A stretch of DNA of 64,000 nucleotides from JACKCR01 sp041390305. Lineage in GTDB: Bacteria > Eisenbacteria > RBG-16-71-46 > CAIMUX01. The notes beneath the pieces were generated by a model. It made no database searches. It had not been told where the DNA came from and worked only from the letters and a program-made list of their open reading frames with translations. The stretch spans positions 248,001 through 312,000 of the forward strand of contig JAWKQE010000002.1 of NCBI GenBank assembly GCA_041390305.1, in the 5' to 3' direction. Positions 48,463 through 57,270 of this stretch are shown here, piece by piece (the first letter of the stretch is position 1; the number at the start of each line of letters is the position of its first letter). Both the position numbers and the translations under genes were made by a program.

Positions 48463-49358
48463 GGTTCCGGCCCCGCGACTCGTGGACGAGCGGTCCGCGT
48501 GTGCTCCTCGGCCTGCTCGTGCTCTCGCTCCTACCCGGGACGTCCTCAGCGTACTTCGAACGGCTCCAGGCCAGTGCGCGGGCCACGTCCTTCGGTGGAG
48601 CGTACTCCGCCGTGGCCGACGATGCGTCGGCTGCGTTCTACAACCCGGCCGCCATGGTGGCGATGAACCGGGCTGAGACCCTCGCGATGTATGCGAAGCC
48701 GTTCAACATCGACGGATACCAGGCGTCCTACATAGGCGCCGCGATTCCGCGCGAAGGGATCTCTCTCGGTGCGTACTGGCATCGGACCGGAGTCGCGGAC
48801 GTGATGAGCGAGAATCTGATCGGCCTGTCCGCGGGTCGGGATCTCCTTCCGCCCGGTGGGAACATCGCTCTCGCGGTCGGGGGGACGCTCAAGATCGCCC
48901 AGGTCGGGTTCGCTCAGGACGGAGACGCGGACTACGGATCCCAGACCAAGGCCACCGCGGATCTGTCCGCCCTCCTCAACGTGACCGAGAGGGTCGCGTT
49001 CTCCTACACAGTGCGGAATCTCCTCGAGCCCGAGTTCGACTTCGTGTCGGGAAACGGTGGGACATCGCTGCTGCGCACGCACGACCTCGGGGTCTCCTAT
49101 CGGTGGAACCCCGCGTCCACCGTCGCCGCCACGGTCTCGCAGAACGCGTATCAGGAGTGGCGGATCCAGCTCGGTGGCGAGGTATGGTTCCAGGAGGTCT
49201 TTGCGGTCAGGTCCGGCTTTGTCGAGGGCGACTTCGCGGGCGGGGTCGGGCTCAAGGCGACGAGCTTCCTCGTCGACATCTCCTTCCTGACGAACGCGGC
49301 GCTCGGCGTCTCTTACGAGGTCGCGCTTCGAGTGCCGTTCGGAGACCAACGGTGGTAG
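48459..49358 (+). CDS. PorV/UPF0164-like outer-membrane beta-barrel protein
   Basis: 299 aa with signal (LLGLLVLSLLPGTSSA). Directly after it is the family hallmark LQASARATSFGGAYSAVADDASAAFYNPAAM, the conserved N-terminal motif of the PorV/PorQ/UPF0164 group in the FadL-like superfamily. The remainder alternates barrel strands and ends in an amphipathic strand (SYEVALRVPF). In Bacteroidota PorV shuttles proteins with C-terminal signals out through the type IX system. Its presence in an operon whose first gene carries a FlgD-like tag suggests a comparable surface-delivery or barrel role. It is coupled at both ends, overlapping its neighbours by 4 and 7 bp. Confidence 0.82.
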   Translation: MRFRPRDSWTSGPRVLLGLLVLSLLPGTSSAYFERLQASARATSFGGAYSAVADDASAAFYNPAAMVAMNRAETLAMYAKPFNIDGYQASYIGAAIPREGISLGAYWHRTGVADVMSENLIGLSAGRDLLPPGGNIALAVGGTLKIAQVGFAQDGDADYGSQTKATADLSALLNVTERVAFSYTVRNLLEPEFDFVSGNGGTSLLRTHDLGVSYRWNPASTVAATVSQNAYQEWRIQLGGEVWFQEVFAVRSGFVEGDFAGGVGLKATSFLVDISFLTNAALGVSYEVALRVPFGDQRW

Positions 49359-50986
49359 CAAAGAGAGCGAAGCGAAACGGAGCCTGCTGCTTCCCCGCGG
49401 TGCCGAACTTCCGACTGCGCGGCCCCATTCTACGGTCCCTCGTGGGCGGAGTCGTTGCCGCCGCGACCATGGTTGCCGGGCCGGCGAGTGCGCTGACCAA
49501 ACTCGAAGGTGAGTACCAGGTCACGCTCGATGCCCGCAAGACCCAGCGCGCCTACGCTTGGGACTACGACTACAACAACAACGACACGTGGACCGGAGCG
49601 CAGTTCCGAGTCTTCACGGTGCCGCTTGCGAACACGGAAGCGTTCCTCCGCTTCGAAGCAGACTGGAACGACCGCAACAGCTACCGCCGTCCGATGTTCC
49701 AGTATCGGGAGAGCCACCTTCGCTACAACTGGGACAAACCCAACTGGGGAGCCGACGTCCGTCTGTTCCAACGTCAGGATCGCTACTGGGTGGAGCGGCA
49801 TCTCGCCGAGATCATCTCCCCGGGGAATCTGACCGACGGCGGGAACTCCCAGGGCATTCGGGCCGACCTGCGTGGTCTCGGCAACACGCAGGCCATCCTC
49901 ATTCTCAGCGACTACAGTGGTCAGTCCCAGCCGAACACGGGGCAGGAACTCGGCGCACCGGTCGGGACTGACGACGCGCAGGTCTTCCGCGCTCGTCGTC
50001 AGTTCCTGGATGACCGGTTCCGGCTCGGCTTCACCTACGGGAGGCGCAACGACCGCGAGCGAGTGGATCCCGGGCGGAAGTTCACCGAGGTTTGGGCGAC
50101 GGACTTCCGCTACTCCTTTGGTTCCGAACTCGACCTGCTCCTGGAATACGCCGATACCCGGGCCCGCGGAGCCGAGCAGCACATCGAAGGGGAGTTCTTC
50201 GACGGCCCATTCGTCTTCGGACGCCCGGACCATTGGCTTCCCACCGACAGCGAGCTGCGCGCGGAGTTCCGGACCATTCGGCTCGGCAACCCGAAGACCG
50301 GTTACTACAACATCGTACCGAGTGTCTGGTACATCGGCCGAGGATACGTCAATCCGCTCGAGAACTTCGGCGCGAACAACCCGCTCGGCGGCGTCGGTGC
50401 CGACGACCAGGGATTCTTCCTCAACAGCTGGTACCTGATCCCCGGGCGAGCCATCACCCTCACGACGAACTACGCCGCCCGCGAACGCCTCTACGTGGAG
50501 CAGCGCCAGGTTCGTTCGTTCTACGCTGAGCTCTATACGGAATACGTCAACGGATTCACCTCGAAGTTCTCCTACTACGACCGCTGGGATCGCACTCGGA
50601 CGGACCGGGGTTCGACCGTGTCCCAGAATCGGGACGTCTTTGCCGAAGTCCAGGTGGAGACCCAGCTCGCCTGGATGCGGGTGCAGGGGAAGATCAAGGA
50701 CGTCGACACCGAGTTCCAGAAGGAGCTCGCGTCGCTCGAGACGTCGGTGAACCTGCGGAGCAATCTCAAACTCTACTCACGCTATACGTTCGGCAACGAT
50801 CCCACGAGACTGCGCAAGGGGATCTTCTCGCAGCTCCAGTACCGTCCGAAGGGCAACATGGAGGTCTTCTTCGAGTACGGCCCGGGTTGGATCGGAGACA
50901 CTCCGAATCCGGTCGACGACGGGGACCTCTCGGGAAGCGCCGAGCAGGAAGAGATGTTCAAGCTCACCATCAAGGGGACCTTCTGA
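49352..50986 (+). CDS. Outer-membrane beta-barrel protein (porin-like) of the starch operon
   Basis: 544 aa from a GTG at 49352 that overlaps the PorV-like stop by 7 bp; the longer open frame upstream overlaps the PorV-like gene out of frame. The signal is LVGGVVAAATMVAGPASA. The mature protein is dense in aromatic, alternating strands (LRFEADWNDRNSYRRPMFQYRE, FRLGFTYGRRNDRE, WYLIPGRAITLTTNYAARE, EVFFEYGPGWIG) with a C-terminal Phe (LTIKGTF). This is a large barrel of ~16-18 strands. By position it may carry maltodextrins, like a maltoporin, but I see no LamB similarity. It ends in TGATG, overlapping the next start by 1 bp. Confidence 0.75.
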   Translation: MVAKRAKRNGACCFPAVPNFRLRGPILRSLVGGVVAAATMVAGPASALTKLEGEYQVTLDARKTQRAYAWDYDYNNNDTWTGAQFRVFTVPLANTEAFLRFEADWNDRNSYRRPMFQYRESHLRYNWDKPNWGADVRLFQRQDRYWVERHLAEIISPGNLTDGGNSQGIRADLRGLGNTQAILILSDYSGQSQPNTGQELGAPVGTDDAQVFRARRQFLDDRFRLGFTYGRRNDRERVDPGRKFTEVWATDFRYSFGSELDLLLEYADTRARGAEQHIEGEFFDGPFVFGRPDHWLPTDSELRAEFRTIRLGNPKTGYYNIVPSVWYIGRGYVNPLENFGANNPLGGVGADDQGFFLNSWYLIPGRAITLTTNYAARERLYVEQRQVRSFYAELYTEYVNGFTSKFSYYDRWDRTRTDRGSTVSQNRDVFAEVQVETQLAWMRVQGKIKDVDTEFQKELASLETSVNLRSNLKLYSRYTFGNDPTRLRKGIFSQLQYRPKGNMEVFFEYGPGWIGDTPNPVDDGDLSGSAEQEEMFKLTIKGTF

Positions 50987-53287
50987 TGACCCACCGTGCG
51001 CCCTGTCCGAATGTCCGGACCGGCAAGCTGGTCGCGCCTCATGTCGTTCGCGACTTCGGGAGAGCGGCCTGGTCGCTGCTGTTCGCGCTCTGTGCATCTC
51101 TCCTCGCCTCCTCGTCGTGGGCCAAGGTCGAGGCGATGGAAGACGGCGTTCGGTTCACGTACTCGGATTCCCGCGCCCGCGAGGTGTTCCTCGCCGGCAA
51201 CTTCAACAACTGGAACGCCACCAGCACGTCCATGGCCAACGTCGACGGGGTGTGGTCCGTCACGGTGCCGCTCGATCCGGGTGAGTACGAGTACAAGTTC
51301 GTAGTAGACGGTCAGTGGATGGCCGACCCCGACAACCCGACGACGGTGGGCGAATTCGGGAACTCCGCGGTCAACGTCGGTTCGGACAATGCTCTCGTGG
51401 CTCTCCAGGCGACTTCCAACACGACTCTCAGCCCCAAGATCTTCATGGGCGGTCGAGCGCTCGCTCTCTACAAGTATCGTCACGATGACGGAGAGGATCG
51501 TTACGAACTCGATCGCCCGAGCCTAGACTTCGATCTCGACTTCAATGTTCGCGTCAACTCGGACCTCGATGCTCACATCCTCACGAACATCAGCAACGAC
51601 GCGGAGAACGTCGAGTTCTTCGAGACGCGCCTCAACTTCGACCGGGGGAGCCTCACCCTCGACAACTCCGACGTCTTCCTCCAGGCCTGGGACAACGAAG
51701 GGGTTGTCGAGTTCGACGATCCACTCGCTCTGGTCGGTCGTGTCGGCATCTACGACCATGCCTTCGGCTATGGGACGACGGGCGCCCAGGTGAAGAAGGA
51801 GTTCGCTGGGTTCGAGGCACAGCTCCTCTACACCGACGATGCCGATCCCGGCAGCGGTTTCCCCGCAGTGAGCGAGGTCGCCCTCGACGACGTACTCTCG
51901 AACGTACGCTTCACCGATGGTATGGCCCGTTTGGGGAATCCGTCGGAGTCTTCGTACAGCAGTATCAACACGAATGGCGCGGAAGACGTGGCCGCCGGCC
52001 GACTCTCCCGAGACCTCGAAGACGTGCTCGGACGCCCGTCCCGGGTGAGCCTCCTCGGCCGCCTCGACCGAGGGTACTCGCCCGGCGCTCTCGTGTTGGT
52101 CGAGCGGGACGCGGCAGACGCGAGCGCCACCAAGGCCACCGTTACGCGGATCACCGAGGGGTTCGAGGGGTGGGGTGCTTATGGGGCCGAGGCATCCATC
52201 GCCCCGACCCCGGGCCTGAATCTGCGGGGTGAGTTCCTCCGGGGCGAGTCTCGTATCTTCGTCAAGACGGGAACGACCAGTCCCGCCGTACTCGGAACGA
52301 CCATCGCGGGCGCGGATACGACCGTTACCTTCACGGTCGACGAGGCGGCCGCTCATCCGGCCGAGGATGTCGACCTCGATACGAGCAACCGTGCATATCT
52401 CGGTGCGTCGCTCCCTGGGACGTTCTTCGGCCTGGACGCGAGTCTGTCCTGGGAGTACGAGGACCACGCTCTGACCGCCGTGGCGTCCGGTATCGGGCGC
52501 GAACTCGAGAGCGACGTTTCGACCTATCGCCTCCATCTGAGCCGGCGTTGGACGCCGTTCGCGGACTCCAAGGCCCCGCTCACAGCGGGATCCTCGTTCG
52601 AGTTCTTCGACTTCACCTACGATCGGGAAGCTCCCTGGACGACTCAGGTCTGGTTCGACGACCGGAACTTCTGGCTGGACCGTGGGGAGGACAAGGTTTC
52701 CTACGACCGGCTCGTTCTCCTCGGTGGAAACGACGCATTCGTCTGGAAGCCGGAGATCACGGTGCGGATGCCGAACTCGCGGGAGATCGACCTGTCCTAC
52801 GCCGGGACGATCGGAGCCGACGCGATCGGCGGTGCGCCGAAGTACATGGAGTCGATCTTCAAGGTGACGGGCCGCTCGATGCGACTGGTCGCCACCTGGG
52901 GACAGCCGGCTCGTGAAGTACGACGTGCTGCACTGGAACTACCGAGCTATTTCTCCACCTTCTTCGAGATCGCGTACGAGCGCCGGTGGAGGAAGCGAGC
53001 TTCGCCATCAGCTGGGGGGTGGACCTGCATGCCGGTGATCGACGGGCCGGTCAACCAGTACGCTTATACCGGGCGGGACGAGTTCTCTCTTCGAGCAGGG
53101 GGCGGACGCCGCGTGGCGGCCCGCCACTTACGGATTGGCGGACAGGATCCGTGCGGCCGAAACCGCGCTCGAGGACGAGAATCGGGATCCAGCCCGAGGC
53201 GCGTCCAGTCTGATCGTGCCGCCGAGGGAACACGAAGACGACGGAGGAAGGCGTCGAGGCTCGGCGCGGGGTCCGTCGCGGAGGTGA
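50986..53287 (+). CDS. Outer-membrane beta-barrel with N-terminal CBM48-like starch-binding domain (3' end frameshifted)
   Basis: The ATG at 50986 is within TGATG. Signal AWSLLFALCASLLASSSWA; residues ~48-130 form a CBM48-like module (VRFTYSDSRAREVFLAGNFNNWNATSTSM...GEYEYKFVVDGQWMAD). It then continues as a ~500-residue barrel-like domain (DLDFNVRVNSDLDAHILTN, LVGRVGIYDHAFGYG, LDASLSWEYEDHALTA). The frame opened at 50986 runs on to 53520, but from 52906 the best protein sequence hops frames: RLVKYDVLHWNY, SYFSTFFEIAYE, PVEEASFAISWGVDLHA, VIDGPVNQYAYTGRDEF and FEQGADAAWRPATYGLADRIRAAETALEDEN, ending at TGA 53285-53287. The barrel plus starch-binding fusion suggests a porin that holds alpha-glucan at its mouth. 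Its role is inferred. Confidence 0.75.
53280..53287 (+). promoter_or_regulatory. Shine-Dalgarno GGAGGTGA spanning the upstream stop codon
   Basis: An exact 8-base anti-16S match lies 8 bp before the ATG at 53296. It contains the TGA that ends the barrel gene in its restored frame. It decides the start of the next lipoprotein gene, whose N-terminus is otherwise obscured by a frameshift, and it implies coupling of the two genes. Confidence 0.65.
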
Positions 53288-53295
53288 TCGGAAGG

Positions 53296-53707
53296 ATGCG
53301 CAGAACCGGAGCTATCGCTCTTCCTCGTGGTCGGGTTTCTCCTTCTCGCCCTGCCAGGTTGCGCCGGAGGGCTCGACTTCATCAAGAAGAGGCTCCCTCC
53401 TCCCGAGCGGGTCGATGGTGGGTACCTCTTCCGTTTCTCCAGCCCATCCGCCCACGTCGTTCAGCTTTGCGGCAACTGGGAAGAGAACAACTGGTGCAAT
53501 GGACAGGGCGAGACGGGTAGCTACCGGATCGGCGAGATGTCCGATCCGGACGGCGACGGAATCTGGGAGCTCGTCGTGGCTCTCGAGTCGGGACGCTACG
53601 AGTACAAGTTCATCATCGACGAGACGAACTGGAAGGAAGATCCGAACAATCCGCAGCGTACCGACGATGGTTACGGCGGGTTCAACTCTGTTCTGATCGT
53701 GGACTAG
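53296..53707 (+). CDS. CBM48-like (E-set) lipoprotein, N-terminal frameshift
   Basis: From the ATG at 53296 the first frame gives MRRTGAIAL. The frame open to the stop at 53707 gives FLVVGFLLLALPGCAGG, a signal with lipobox LPGC. One indel near 53320 joins them into ~136 aa. The mature part is a single CBM48-like sandwich: YLFRFSSPSAHVVQLCGNWEENNW...SDPDGDGIWELVVALESGRYEYKFIIDETNWKEDPNN...DDGYGGFNSVLIVD. The last motif is the diverged form of the module repeated in the amylase. It is likely a lipid-anchored alpha-glucan-binding protein working with the barrel gene upstream. Confidence 0.75.
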
Positions 53708-53774
53708 CGGGCCGGGGGTGACGCTTCCCTCGGCAACTGTTGGACCTTCTGGTTCCGCTCTGGAGAACACTAGG

Positions 53775-56700
53775 ATGACCGAGACTACCTTGTTGGCCGA
53801 AGCTCGCAGCCGTCGAGCGATCTCGGCTCCCTTCCTCACCGCGCTTCTCGCGCTCATCGCCACACTGGTTGGCTGTAGCGATGCGGAGAAGGATCTCTTC
53901 CTCTCGCCACCGTCCAACGATGATGGCGTGATCGAGACCGGTGATGGGTCGATCCAGGGTGTCCTGACCTTCGACGGCGTTGCCGGCGGTACAGAGGCGA
54001 CGGTCTATGCGCTTCGCGCCTACGACGGAAGTTGCGCGACGCAGTTCTCCTACATCCATCTCACGGGGACGCTCACCGATCCGCAGTGGAGCACGGAGCT
54101 CTGGGCAACGACACCTGGGATGCGGTCGCTCGGTGGATGCGTATGGGCAGAGAAGGTTCCCCTTCCGGCCGGCCAGATCGAATGGAAGTTCGTTACGAAC
54201 CGCAGCTACGACAATCCCATGGACTACGTCGGGAGCGGCCAGGTCCAGGAACTCACGGGGACGACGACACCGGGGGCCGGCGGAAGCGCGAACCTCATCG
54301 TCGAGATCCCCACCGCGCAGGACTACTACGTCTTCCTGAGCGAGTCTTCGACGCCTGCGCAGTACTTCATCCTCGATCCGGCCACCGCCCCGGTAGCGTC
54401 GGTGAACTCGACCGACGGCTCGTTCGAGGTTGCGAACCTCGGCCCCGGGGTCTATGAGCTCGTCGTCGTGGCCGAAGGTTACCTCGACTACCACGTATCC
54501 GAGGTCACCGTGGCAGAGGACGCGGTCGACCTCGGAACTCAGAACGTCTCTTCGGCCGCCGGAGAGGTCCGAGGCACGGTTGCCTTTGCGGATTCGCCGG
54601 ATCCGCGTCCGACGGCGACCGTCACGCTTCTCACGAGCAACGGAGTGACTGCCGACGAGGTGACGACCGACGCCACTGGTGGGTACGTCTTCACCGGAAT
54701 CGCGGACGGGACCTACGACGTGACGGCCGAAGCGCCCGGCTACCTCCCGGGCACGATCGAGGACGTCGAGTTCACGAACGGCGATTTCGTCACGCTGGAT
54801 CCGATCACGCTCCAGCCCGGTTGCGAGTCCGCGCACGAGATCGTCGAAGTCCTGGGCGACTTCAACAACTGGACGCCGGTCGGACAGATGAGCCAGGTCG
54901 AGTCCTGCATCTGGGAAGACACGCTCACGGTCGTCCTCACGGAGCCCGCACCTCAGAAGCTGTTCATGAAGTTCCGGACCGGTGGGGCCTGGGGCGTCTC
55001 CCCGGACTTCGCGAACTGCGGTACCGAGGCCGATACGCTCGAGCTCAGTGGGGACCTGTGCACCGGCGACGGCAACGCTCCTGCCCTCGGGATCTCCTTC
55101 CCCGCCACCGGCGACTACGCCTTCCGCGTCAACGAGAGCCTCCTCACCTACGAGATCACGCTCCTCGGCGAGGTCGAGGTCGGTGGCATCAGCGGCTCGG
55201 TTACGTTCGAGGGCAACCCCTCACCTATGCCGGCCGCGACGATCGAGGTGATCAAGCAGACCAACGGCGAGGTCGTCCGGAGCGGCTCGTCATCGACGAC
55301 GGATGGGTCCTTCGATGTGAGTTCGATCCCTGTCGGGATCTACGACGTCACCATCTCCGCATTCGGCTTCGTCGACGAAACGATCGAGGATGTCGTCGTC
55401 TCGTCCGAAGAGCCGACGCTGCTCGGGACCGTCCAGCTCGCGGTTTCGGAGGAATGCGATCCGATCAGCGACATCGTGCAGATCGTGGGTGACTTCAATG
55501 ACTGGAACACCAGCACGGCCCCGATGACCCAGCTGGATACCTGCCTCTTCGCCGACACGGTGCAGGTCGTCGTCGAAGGCGCCGGCCAGACTCACTTCAT
55601 GAAGTTCCGGACCGGGAACACCTGGGACAACCCGCCGGACTTCGGGACGTGCACGTCCGAAGCGGACACGCTGTTCGGGGGCGGTTGCGTCAATCCCGCC
55701 GCGGGCGGACCCGCCCTCCGCGTCTGGTTCCCACAGACCGGCGACTACGAGTTCGTCCTCAACCAGGAGAACCGCACCTTCACGGTCACGCTCGTCACGG
55801 TCGTCGACCTGGGGAGTGTCTCGGGCACGGTCGCGTTCTCTGACGGTCCAGATCCGCTGCTGCAGGCCGACGTCGAACTCCAGACCTCCCAGGGTGCTGT
55901 CGTCGCTTCGACCAAGAGCTCGGCCACGGATGGTTCGTTCCTCTTCTCGAACCTGAACGCGGGCACCTATTCGGTCGTCGCGTCCCGCATCGGGTACGAG
56001 GGTACGAGCGTTTCGGGCGTGGTCGTTGCGGAAGGCGATGACGTTGCGGTCGGAACCCTCACGTTGCAGCTCCTCGCTGAGTGCCAGCCGCTGCACGAGA
56101 TCGTCGAAGTGATGCGGAACGGTGTCTCCGAAGGGGAGATGACGCAGATCGAACCCTGCGTCTTCGTGGACACGATGACCGTGGCCGCGCCCGGCATCCT
56201 CCGTCTCCGCTTCCGGACCGGCGGCGCGACCGACAACACGCCCGACTATGGACCGTGTGTCGAGAATGGGCCTACGCTCGGTCTCGAAGGCGACGTCTGT
56301 CCGGTGACGAACCAGTCCGAACTCTCGATCCAGTTCCCGAACGCCGGCGACTACGAGGTGAAGCTCGATGAGTTCAACCAGCGCTACATCATCTCGCCGC
56401 TCGAAGTGATCCTGCCCGGTTCCCTCGAGGGCACGGTGGCGTGGGACGATGCGCCCCCGACTCCGCCGTCGACCACGGTGAAAGTCTTCGTCGCGAACAC
56501 GAACCGCCTCGAGGGCCAGACGTCCGTCGCGGCCGGCGCGTACGCGGTGAGTGAGCTCGAGCCCGGGTTCTACGACGTCGAGGTCTCCGCTCCGGGGTAC
56601 TTCACGCAGAAGGTCGAGGACATCGAGGTCCTGGAGAATGCGGCGACGACGGTGCCGCTCATCACACTCGCAGCGATTTCCGAGTGCACGCCGAGCGACA

Positions 56701-57050
56701 ACGTCGAGATCGTCGGCAACTGGGACGGAAACCCCGGTGAAGGGCTGGCGCCTCACATGACGAACCTGGGCGGTTGCGTCTGGGGTGACACCCTCTCGAT
56801 TGCGGCCTCGGCGCTGCCGGAGCAGAAGCTCAAGTTCTCCTTCCGACTCAACGAGACGAACTTCACCGGCCAGCGTGGTCGGTGTCCGGGCGACGGCACG
56901 CTCACACTCGAGTCGGGCGGAACGGTCAGTGCCTCCTTCTGTAGTTGGGCGTTCACGAACTCGATCGAGGTCGTCGTCCCCGGCGACGGGAACTACGAGT
57001 TCACGTTCGACGAGCAGGAAGAGACGTTCTCGGTGAAGCACCTGCCGTAG
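53775..57050 (+). CDS. Large surface lipoprotein alternating carboxypeptidase-regulatory-like and starch-binding-like modules (SusE/F analogue)
   Basis: 1091 aa from the ATG at 53775, preceded by GGAG at 9 bp; a lipobox ends LIATLVGC near residue 34. The protein alternates two kinds of unit. One resembles carboxypeptidase regulatory domains (VxGTVAFxDxPDPxPxAxVxLxTSxG...GSFxxSxLxxGxYxVxxxAxGY). The other is a starch-binding-like sandwich with two conserved Cys (HEIVEVLGDFNNWTPVGQMSQVESCIWED, FMKFRTGxxWxxxPDFxxC, FPxTGDYxFxxNExxxTYxITLL). There are about four to five of each. This resembles the multi-domain starch binders SusE/SusF in role, but the sequence is not clearly related. It is the probable surface glucan-capture protein of the operon. 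Confidence 0.78.
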   Translation: MTETTLLAEARSRRAISAPFLTALLALIATLVGCSDAEKDLFLSPPSNDDGVIETGDGSIQGVLTFDGVAGGTEATVYALRAYDGSCATQFSYIHLTGTLTDPQWSTELWATTPGMRSLGGCVWAEKVPLPAGQIEWKFVTNRSYDNPMDYVGSGQVQELTGTTTPGAGGSANLIVEIPTAQDYYVFLSESSTPAQYFILDPATAPVASVNSTDGSFEVANLGPGVYELVVVAEGYLDYHVSEVTVAEDAVDLGTQNVSSAAGEVRGTVAFADSPDPRPTATVTLLTSNGVTADEVTTDATGGYVFTGIADGTYDVTAEAPGYLPGTIEDVEFTNGDFVTLDPITLQPGCESAHEIVEVLGDFNNWTPVGQMSQVESCIWEDTLTVVLTEPAPQKLFMKFRTGGAWGVSPDFANCGTEADTLELSGDLCTGDGNAPALGISFPATGDYAFRVNESLLTYEITLLGEVEVGGISGSVTFEGNPSPMPAATIEVIKQTNGEVVRSGSSSTTDGSFDVSSIPVGIYDVTISAFGFVDETIEDVVVSSEEPTLLGTVQLAVSEECDPISDIVQIVGDFNDWNTSTAPMTQLDTCLFADTVQVVVEGAGQTHFMKFRTGNTWDNPPDFGTCTSEADTLFGGGCVNPAAGGPALRVWFPQTGDYEFVLNQENRTFTVTLVTVVDLGSVSGTVAFSDGPDPLLQADVELQTSQGAVVASTKSSATDGSFLFSNLNAGTYSVVASRIGYEGTSVSGVVVAEGDDVAVGTLTLQLLAECQPLHEIVEVMRNGVSEGEMTQIEPCVFVDTMTVAAPGILRLRFRTGGATDNTPDYGPCVENGPTLGLEGDVCPVTNQSELSIQFPNAGDYEVKLDEFNQRYIISPLEVILPGSLEGTVAWDDAPPTPPSTTVKVFVANTNRLEGQTSVAAGAYAVSELEPGFYDVEVSAPGYFTQKVEDIEVLENAATTVPLITLAAISECTPSDNVEIVGNWDGNPGEGLAPHMTNLGGCVWGDTLSIAASALPEQKLKFSFRLNETNFTGQRGRCPGDGTLTLESGGTVSASFCSWAFTNSIEVVVPGDGNYEFTFDEQEETFSVKHLP

Positions 57051-57051
57051 G

Positions 57052-57192
57052 TTCGTCGAGGCGCACGCGGACCAGTTGGGGCGTTACGACACGAGCAAAG
57101 GTGCCGTTCGATTCTCACCGGACGACCCGATCCCCGCGAAGCTGGTCAAAGCGATCGTGAAGTACCGGATTGCGGAGAACTCCGGCGCGTGA
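57052..57192 (+). pseudogene. C-terminal remnant of a DUF1801 protein
   Basis: A 46-residue open piece reads FVEAHADQLGRYDTSKGAVRF, then DDPIPAKLVKAIVKYRIAENSGA and a stop at 57190. GRYDTSKGxxRF followed by PxPxxLVKxxVKxRIAEN is the C-terminal signature of the DUF1801/YdhG-like family. It begins 1 bp after the stop of the starch-binding lipoprotein, has no start codon, and an in-frame stop lies just upstream. The rest of the gene is missing. Confidence 0.6.
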
Positions 57193-57270
57193 CTTGCGCT
57201 ATCGTATCGGTCGTGCGGTGACACAAACGCTGAACGGTCCCGGACTTGCCGGGGAGGGGATGTCCGAACG

